The notes under the pieces: model-generated
The model's input: only the letters and a program-made list of their open reading frames with translations
Databases searched by the model: none
Told to the model about the DNA's origin: nothing
Shown here: in pieces, positions 59,421 through 64,000 of the stretch
Layout of the letters: each line of letters begins with the position of its first letter
Numbering within the stretch: position 1 is the first letter of the stretch
Assembly: GCF_024707545.1 (NCBI RefSeq)
Contig: NZ_CP062229.1
Coordinates: forward strand, 3,081,501 to 3,145,500
From: Mesorhizobium onobrychidis
Lineage (GTDB): Bacteria > Pseudomonadota > Alphaproteobacteria > Rhizobiales > Rhizobiaceae
Reading direction: 5' to 3'
DNA: 64,000 bases
Position numbers and translations under genes: made by a program

Positions 59421-59780
59421 AACTCGGTCACGGCCAGTTCTTTTCCGCCCTTGCGCTCAGCTTGCGCGCTTTTGGATTTTGGGTAGGACGCCGCATGGCG
59501 TTTCTGACGGGGACATTGGCAGCGCTTGCGAGTTTTTGCATTGACCCTGATCCTGCCAACGGTCGGCGGGTGATCAAGGGGCCAACTCAAATCACGACGC
59601 CGGCTGAGCCGTAAACCTCATGCATCCAGATATGACTATTTGATCTCTTCGCCTGTCAGCGCGCGGACACCGAGCCGGCTGCGGGTGGATTTTTCGCCGG
59701 CAAGCGTAGGGGAAGCGTCCTTCCTGCGTATCGGTCAGCAGTCGCCGCTTGCGGCCAATGACAGCGAAAGGACCATCACC
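59421..59780. other. Intergenic region before the EF-hand gene
   Basis: About 360 bases. A 39-codon frame at 59495 lacks support. The promoter of the EF-hand gene should lie near 59690-59760 but is not clear. Confidence 0.35.
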
Positions 59781-60245
59781 ATGCAACGTTCAGCACTCTT
59801 TGCGGCCCTGCTTCTGGGGCTCGTACCGCTTTCCGCCGCGCACGGGCAAGACATTTCAGGAAAGGACATTTCGGGAAAGGACATGCCGGGCAGGCGCATC
59901 CTGCAGCGGGTCGACACCAATGGTGACGGCGCGATTTCAAAGGACGAGATGCTTGCGGCGCGCGAGCGCATGTTCACGAAGCTCGATCGCAATGACGACG
60001 GCGTCATCGAGGAGAAGGAGATCGAAGGCGCCCGCGACGCCATTATGGACCGCGCCGACGCCGCGCAAGCCAGGCTCGGCAACCGCTGGCGGCGCATGGA
60101 CACGAACGGCGACGGCAAGGTCTCGGAGGACGAGTTCCGCAACCGTATGCCGCTGTTCGACCTCGCCGACCGCAATGGCGACGGCACGCTGTCGGCGGAC
60201 GAGATCGCCGCCGTTCGCAAGCTCTTTGCCGATCGCGCCGGCTGA
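59781..60245 (+). CDS. Secreted EF-hand calcium-binding protein
   Basis: A 154-residue protein with a Sec signal peptide (QRSALFAALLLGLVPLSAAH, cleaved near AHG) and four EF-hand loops: DTNGDGAISKDE, DRNDDGVIEEKE, DTNGDGKVSEDE and DRNGDGTLSADE. Each has acidic residues at positions 1, 3, 5 and 12, so calcium binding is strongly predicted. A short GKDISGKDMPG repeat follows the signal. It is expected in the periplasm. AAAGGACC precedes the ATG. An ECF sigma factor operon lies 475 bases downstream, suggesting envelope or calcium signalling. Confidence 0.85.
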   Translation: MQRSALFAALLLGLVPLSAAHGQDISGKDISGKDMPGRRILQRVDTNGDGAISKDEMLAARERMFTKLDRNDDGVIEEKEIEGARDAIMDRADAAQARLGNRWRRMDTNGDGKVSEDEFRNRMPLFDLADRNGDGTLSADEIAAVRKLFADRAG

Positions 60246-60314
60246 CGATCTCATCACGTTCCTTGTTCAACTAGATAGATCCAGTCTTTTTTCAACACAA
60301 TCAAGGAGTAAGAA

Positions 60315-60698
60315 ATGCTTTCTTCAGCGAAAGTTCATCTGTTTTGCCTCGGCGCGATGCTTGTCGCGTCGGCTGCCGTGCCGGCCGCCGCCGAGGAATG
60401 GCAACGGCCGACATTGCATGGCGGCGAGATCAGCCGCAGCGTCAGCCGGGAGGGCGGCGTCTACACCGGCTCGACCACGCGCGCCGGCCCCAATGGCGGC
60501 AGCTATACGTCGAGTTCCAAATGCGTGGCGGGCGTTGTTGACCGCTGCGCCAGAAGCTACTCTGGCACCGGGCCGGACGGGCAGTCCTTCTCCGGCAAGC
60601 GGGTGTCGGCGCGTGGGCCGTTCCGTGGCCGCTCGGCCGGCAGCTTCACCGGCCCGGACGGCAACACGGTTTTCGGGTCCCGGCGCTGGCGCCGTTGA
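60315..60698 (+). CDS. Secreted hypothetical protein
   Basis: A 127-residue protein with a signal peptide (LFCLGAMLVASAAVPAAAEE region, cleaved near AAA-EE). The mature part is glycine/serine-rich with two repeats of the pattern GPNGGSYTSSSKC and GPDGQSFSGKR, GPDGNTVFGSRR: about three units of G-P-(N/D)-G. Two cysteines may pair. Function is unknown; the repeats suggest a beta-type surface protein. AAGGAGTAAGA precedes the ATG. It lies between the EF-hand gene and the sigma factor gene, all on the same strand. Confidence 0.6.
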   Translation: MLSSAKVHLFCLGAMLVASAAVPAAAEEWQRPTLHGGEISRSVSREGGVYTGSTTRAGPNGGSYTSSSKCVAGVVDRCARSYSGTGPDGQSFSGKRVSARGPFRGRSAGSFTGPDGNTVFGSRRWRR

Positions 60699-60720
60699 CG
60701 TTCAGGAGCCTGGCCAGTTG

Positions 60721-61329
60721 GTGCCCGCCGCCGTGCAGCATGAGGAGCCCCGTGAGGACGACGAACTGCTGGCATGGGTGGCGGCGGGCAACCAGGGCGC
60801 GCTGTCTGAGCTCATCGCCCGCCATGGCCGCGGCTTGCGGGTGTTTGCGGCGCGCTATCTCGGCAATGCCGGCGACGCCGAGGATGTGGTGCAGGAGGTG
60901 TTCGTGACCATCTGGAAACAGGCTGCACGGTTCGACCCCGCCAGGGGACGCGCCTCGACCTGGCTGTACAGGATCACCGCCAATCGCTGCATCGACCAGC
61001 GCCGGCGCCGGGCGCTGCGGACCTTCATCGGGCTCGACGATGTCCGGGATGAGGTGGCCTCGCAAGAGCCGGGTGCCGAAGCGACGACCGCCGCGCGACA
61101 GGAGCTTGCGATTGTCCGCGACGGCCTGTCGCGCCTGCCGGAGCGGCAGCGCATGGCCGTGCTGCTGCGCGCCGTCGGCGATCTCGATATCGCGGCAATC
61201 GCCGAGGTGATGGGCGGCAGCGCCGGCTCGGTGGAGCAATTGCTGGTCCGCGGGCGACGGGCGCTAAGGGACCATTTGCGGGATCATTTGGCAATGGCGG
61301 CAGAAGGCCTGGAAAGGAAGTCCTCATGA
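60721..61329 (+). CDS. ECF RNA polymerase sigma factor
   Basis: A 202-residue ECF sigma factor. Region 2 (about residues 30-95): GRGLRVFAARYLGNAGDAED, VVQEVFVTIWKQAARFDP, STWLYRITANRCIDQRRRR. Region 4 (about 135-185): LPERQRMAVLLRAVGDLDIA and EVMGGSAGSVEQLLVRGRRA as the HTH. It directs transcription under control of the anti-sigma factor encoded by the overlapping next gene. GTG at 60721 is preferred because AGGAG lies about 12 bases upstream; a TTG at 60718 is equally possible. The target promoters are not known; the EF-hand gene is a candidate. Confidence 0.88.
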   Translation: MPAAVQHEEPREDDELLAWVAAGNQGALSELIARHGRGLRVFAARYLGNAGDAEDVVQEVFVTIWKQAARFDPARGRASTWLYRITANRCIDQRRRRALRTFIGLDDVRDEVASQEPGAEATTAARQELAIVRDGLSRLPERQRMAVLLRAVGDLDIAAIAEVMGGSAGSVEQLLVRGRRALRDHLRDHLAMAAEGLERKSS

Positions 61330-61817
61330 CACGGGACGAGTTCGAACGAAACAAGCGTCGCTTCGGCGACGATGTCGACGCCTGGCCGGCTCCCTTCCGG
61401 CAGGAAGCACGGGCCTTTGTCACGGGCGAAACGGACCGATCGCCGCAAGACGATCCGGATAGCGCGCTCGATCGCCTCGTGCTCGAGGCGGCGCTGATGG
61501 CCAGCGACGAACAGGCGCTGACACGCAAGGTGCTGGCCCGCATCGATGCCGGCCGGAGGTCAACGTGGTCGTCATTCCTGCCGAGGTTCTTGCTTGAGCC
61601 GGCCGGACTTGCGGCTTGCGCTGCGGCCATGCTCGTAGCCATGACGCTGGCAGGCTACCAGGTGGCGCGGCTGCAGGATGATCTGCCGGATTCGGAGCTT
61701 CTGGCGCTGGCTTCCGGCGCGCGGCTGTCTGACAATGGGCTGTCCGACAATGGCCTGTCTGGCGATGGCCTGTCCGGCATTGCCGCCGATCCCGCAGCGG
61801 GGGAGGATTCGCTTTGA
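61326..61817 (+). CDS. Anti-sigma factor-like single-pass membrane protein
   Basis: A 163-residue protein. The N-terminal 90 residues are a cytoplasmic helical domain (DEFERNKRRFGDDVDAWPAP ... DEQALTRKVLARIDAG), then one transmembrane helix (GLAACAAAMLVAMTLAGYQV, residues about 98-117) and a periplasmic tail with a SDNGLSDNGLSGDGLSG repeat. The zinc motif of ZAS anti-sigma factors is absent. The start overlaps the sigma gene stop by 4 bases (ATGA), the usual coupling of sigma and anti-sigma. It likely binds the sigma factor at the membrane. Confidence 0.75.
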   Translation: MTRDEFERNKRRFGDDVDAWPAPFRQEARAFVTGETDRSPQDDPDSALDRLVLEAALMASDEQALTRKVLARIDAGRRSTWSSFLPRFLLEPAGLAACAAAMLVAMTLAGYQVARLQDDLPDSELLALASGARLSDNGLSDNGLSGDGLSGIAADPAAGEDSL

Positions 61818-62218
61818 CGAGGCGTTCCCTGTTATGGACGGCGACGCTGGTGCTGCTCGGCCTTTCGCTTGCCGGCAACTTCTTCCTGCTCGGCTATGCG
61901 GCTCATGGCTTGCGCCAAGGATCGGCGGCGGGTGGGCTGATCACCGAGATCGCCGGCGCCTACTCGCCCGAGGTGAGGAAGGAGTTCCGCAGCATCCGCC
62001 GCGCAAACCGTCCGCGCACCTTGGCGGCACTGCGCGAGCTGCGCATGGCGCGGGCCAATCTGGCGGCGGCGCAGCAGGTTTCGCCCTTCGACGAAGTGGC
62101 GGTGAAGGAGGCGATGGCGGCAGTGCGCATCGCCACGACAAACCTCCAGGCGACGATGCAGGACTATCTGTTGACCGCGCTGAAGAACGTCAAGGCCAAG
62201 CCTGCCGCCGGAAGTTGA
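61814..62218 (+). CDS. Periplasmic heavy-metal sensor-like protein (CpxP/CnrX-type)
   Basis: A 134-residue protein starting with TTG at 61814, overlapping the anti-sigma stop. One N-terminal helix (LLWTATLVLLGLSLAGNFFL) anchors it; the periplasmic part is all-helical (AYSPEVRKEFRSIRRANRPR, LAALRELRMARANLAAAQQV), typical of the Metal_resist/CpxP-like fold with paired long helices. In related systems (CnrX, ZraP) such proteins sense metals or envelope stress and act with a membrane anti-sigma factor, which fits the operon. No His/Met cluster for a given metal stands out. Confidence 0.72.
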   Translation: MTRRSLLWTATLVLLGLSLAGNFFLLGYAAHGLRQGSAAGGLITEIAGAYSPEVRKEFRSIRRANRPRTLAALRELRMARANLAAAQQVSPFDEVAVKEAMAAVRIATTNLQATMQDYLLTALKNVKAKPAAGS

Positions 62219-62348
62219 TGCTGGTTGGGCTTGCCCTTCCAAGGTATCGGGCGGCCGGCGGACGGCTGGATTGCAAGCAGGAACGGGTGGGTGGCGTATC
62301 CACCGACTGAGCGCAGCCGGGCGCTTGCGCGTCCGGCTGCCAATGTCG

Positions 62349-62885
62349 TCAGTGCTTGCTCTTGCCGGGACTGGCGGCACTGCCACTGATGGCGATGCGC
62401 TTGGCCTTCACCTGCGCGCGCTCCGTCTTGGGCAGCGTCACGGTGAGCACGCCGTTATGGAAGGCGGCGTTCACCTTGTCCTCCTCGACCTCGTAGCCGA
62501 GCGGGATGCGGCGCTCGAAGCGGCCGTAGAACCGCTCGGAGAACTGCCTGCCCTTGTCCTCGGCCTCGGAGCGCTTCTCGCCGCGCAGCGTCAGCACGCC
62601 GTCATCGAGCATCACCTCGACGTCCTTTTCGTCCATGCCGGGAATTTCCGCGGTCACGCGGATCTCCTTCTCGCCGTCGGAGATTTCGACGCTCGGCCAG
62701 CTGCCGCGCGCCGACGAAAATCCGCTGAGCGAAGGCATGCGCGTTTCGAAGCCGCGGAACGCGTCGTCGATCAGGCGGTTCATCTCGCGATGCAACGCCA
62801 TGAACGGGTCCCGGTCCTCGTCACGATAGAAGCTGGGAACCGGACTGTTCTCCCGGCCCCAGGGGATGAGATCACGAATAGCCAT
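62349..62885 (-). CDS. Small heat shock protein, Hsp20 family
   Basis: A 178-residue chaperone. The alpha-crystallin domain (residues about 65-155) includes WPSVEISDGEKEIRVTAEIP and the late VLTVTLPKTERAQVKAKRI with the I/V-x-I/V-like tail AKRIAIS. The first 60 residues are the usual disordered arm (SFYRDEDRDPFMALHREMNR). It holds unfolding proteins in the cytoplasm. It is 51 bases after the other hsp20 gene and probably in the same transcript, with its own AAAGGAGAAC ribosome binding site. It belongs to the class A-type rhizobial Hsp20s. Confidence 0.92.
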   Translation of the reverse strand: MAIRDLIPWGRENSPVPSFYRDEDRDPFMALHREMNRLIDDAFRGFETRMPSLSGFSSARGSWPSVEISDGEKEIRVTAEIPGMDEKDVEVMLDDGVLTLRGEKRSEAEDKGRQFSERFYGRFERRIPLGYEVEEDKVNAAFHNGVLTVTLPKTERAQVKAKRIAISGSAASPGKSKH

Positions 62886-62936
62886 TGCTGTTCTCCTTTC
62901 TCGACTGGTTGGGCGAACGCCAGAGATCGCCTTCGC

Positions 62937-63401
62937 TCAGGCGGCCTGCTTCGGCTTCTCGACCTGCCCGGCCTTCCGCGCGCCGTCGTCCTTGGCGATC
63001 GTGATGCGACGCGGCTTCATCTCCTCGGGCACTTCGCGCACCAGGTCGATCGTCAGCAGGCCGTTGTTGAGCGAGGCGCCGGTGACCGTCATGTGATCGG
63101 CAAGCTCGAAGCGCCGTGTGAACGGTCGCACCGGAAGACCGCGGTGGAGATATTCCACCTCGTCCTGTTCCTTGCGCTCGCCCGAGACGATTAGAAGGTT
63201 CGGCTCGTGGCTGATGTCGAGATCGTCTTCGGAAAAGCCGGCGACGGCGATCCTCACGCGATAGGTGTTCTCGTCGCTTCGCTCGATGTCATAAGGCGGC
63301 CAGCTGTCGACTGCCTGAGGCGCGTTTTCCAGCAGGTTGAAGATGCGGTCGAAACCGATGCTCGACCGGTAGAGCGGGGAAAAGTCGAATGCGGTTCTCA
63401 T
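62937..63401 (-). CDS. Small heat shock protein, Hsp20/IbpA family
   Basis: A 154-residue IbpA-like chaperone (MRTAFDFSPLYRSSIGFDRI start, WPPYDIERSDENTYRVRIAV then GFSEDDLDI). The alpha-crystallin domain spans residues about 38-130, with GLLTIDLVREVPEEMKPRRI near the end. It binds aggregating proteins in the cytoplasm. The start at 63401 is chosen because it opens the family-typical MRTAFDFSPLYRS and follows GGAG; a frame from 63416 is possible. A ROSE-like 5' leader precedes it. It is the first gene of the two-gene hsp unit. Confidence 0.92.
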   Translation of the reverse strand: MRTAFDFSPLYRSSIGFDRIFNLLENAPQAVDSWPPYDIERSDENTYRVRIAVAGFSEDDLDISHEPNLLIVSGERKEQDEVEYLHRGLPVRPFTRRFELADHMTVTGASLNNGLLTIDLVREVPEEMKPRRITIAKDDGARKAGQVEKPKQAA

Positions 63402-63500
63402 AGCTATATGCTCCATCGAGCAACATAGTACGAGGGACGCCAAAGAGCTTGGCGCTCCCTGGGTTCTGCCGGTCCCATTCGGCAACCGGCAATTTGGATT
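63402..63500 (-). promoter_or_regulatory. ROSE-like RNA thermometer in the hsp20 leader
   Basis: On the minus strand three hairpins precede the ATG: TGCCGGT/ACCGGCA (63493-63471), AGGGA-GCGCCAA/TTGGCG-TCCCT (63459-63432) and TTGCTC-GATG-GAGCA (about 63424-63409). The last encloses the ribosome binding site GGAG, paired with TTGCTC as in the U(U/C)GCU-type ROSE element. Melting on heating would free the site. Confidence 0.75.
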
Positions 63501-63632
63501 TGGTTATTGTCAGCCCGAAATCAAGACCCAGATTCTGTCCCGCTGCCAGATTTTTTGTTGCCAGATTGTACTGGTAATGCCGGTTTCAACCTTCATTTGA
63601 GGGTCGCGACGGCACGCCGCATGGAGGATATC

Positions 63633-63851
63633 ATGACCATGACACGCGACGACATCATTTCGGTGCTGGGCCCGGTGGACGACGCCGTCATCGCCGACAT
63701 CGCCTCGACCGGCGCGACGATCGAGGAGTTGCGCGAGGCCTTTGCCTGGGTCGGAGCCGATGAGGCGCTGGTCAATGAGGGCCGCGCTCTGCCGTCGGCA
63801 AGGGTGGCGACACTGATCGGGCTTCTCGAACCGCCGGACGACGACATATAG
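63633..63851 (+). CDS. Small hypothetical protein
   Basis: A 72-residue acidic helical protein (RDDIISVLGPVDDAVIADIA, then EELREAFAWVGADEALVNEG). It is of the size and style of conserved small rhizobial proteins with a helical pair, but I know no function. GGAGG lies six bases before the ATG at 63633; an upstream ATG at 63621 is within the ribosome binding site. It is divergent from the hsp20 unit, and no gene follows within the window. Confidence 0.7.
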   Translation: MTMTRDDIISVLGPVDDAVIADIASTGATIEELREAFAWVGADEALVNEGRALPSARVATLIGLLEPPDDDI

Positions 63852-64000
63852 CCGGCCGTTGCATCGGGGACGGGGGCCAGGGGTTTGAGGCGGGGAGGTC
63901 TTGAAGCGTGCAGGCACACGAACCATCTCGTCCATCGGCGCCGATCGGGCCGCCTCCTGCTTAATCGAGGATGTTACTTGCTCTAAAAAACAGAAAGAAG
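63852..64000. other. Right-edge non-coding sequence
   Basis: About 150 bases without recognised feature; the window ends here. Confidence 0.4.

Noticed and set aside
59495..59614. 39-residue plus-strand frame
   Set aside because: No clear ribosome binding site and no helix or motif; too short to support.

Overview
The window looks like a chromosomal stretch of an alphaproteobacterium of the order Rhizobiales, most likely Mesorhizobium or a close relative. This is an inference from four things: high GC with strong GC3 codon use, families typical of rhizobia (HWE kinases, DUF1326/DUF2182, DUF6456-like, DUF2285, PhnA-like and SPW proteins), an alphaproteobacterial SOS box (GTTC-N7-GTTC) before a DNA polymerase IV gene, and many RIME-like palindromic intergenic repeats. 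No rRNA, tRNA or CRISPR array was recognised.

Layout. 0.3-4.6 kb: small accessory genes (VOC protein, NTF2/SnoaL-like protein, adenylate cyclase-TolB-TPR protein, methyltransferase). 5-11.5 kb: a mobile-element pile-up. An IS91-type element (tyrosine recombinase plus HUH/Y2 transposase) is broken by an antisense group II intron, has a tandemly duplicated end, and is followed by an IS4-type element sitting inside a RIME-like repeat. 12-18.3 kb: Tat-exported sulfite-oxidase-like protein, frameshifted DUF1326 gene, Met-rich DUF2182 membrane protein, FAD-Rieske oxidoreductase ending in an 8-bp tandem repeat, and an SOS-controlled dinB. 18.6-23.9 kb: a small regulatory island around an S24/LexA-fold repressor with two matching operator-like sites. 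23.9-31.4 kb: efp and divergent epmA, a DUF922 protease-like protein, then a five-gene organosulfur-type operon (FMN reductase, FMNH2-dependent monooxygenase, ABC permease, binding protein, ATPase). 31.4-39.4 kb: SGNH-acyltransferase and many small stress or envelope genes, including a Tat-signal truncated haemoglobin and structured terminator/RNA elements. 39.6-44.8 kb: two histidine kinases, a single-domain response regulator and an AI-2E-family transporter.

45.0-51.8 kb holds the most interesting unit: a minus-strand operon matching the uncharacterised E. coli ynbABCD genes. It encodes a CDP-alcohol phosphatidyltransferase, an alpha/beta hydrolase-methyltransferase fusion, a PAP2-dual-specificity phosphatase fusion, a small membrane protein, a PlsC-type acyltransferase and a CdsA-type cytidylyltransferase. 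Together they could form a complete pathway for a methylated or otherwise unusual phospholipid. The 3' end of the cdsA-like gene is duplicated on the far side of an AT-richer gene.

52-58.8 kb: a sugar catabolism operon (isomerase/epimerase, RbsB/RbsA/RbsC-type transporter, RpiR regulator, PfkB kinase) preceded by a perfect 32-bp palindrome. 59-64 kb: a structured RNA related to the one at 38.9 kb, an EF-hand protein, an ECF sigma factor/anti-sigma/heavy-metal-sensor-like operon, and two hsp20 genes behind a ROSE-like RNA thermometer.
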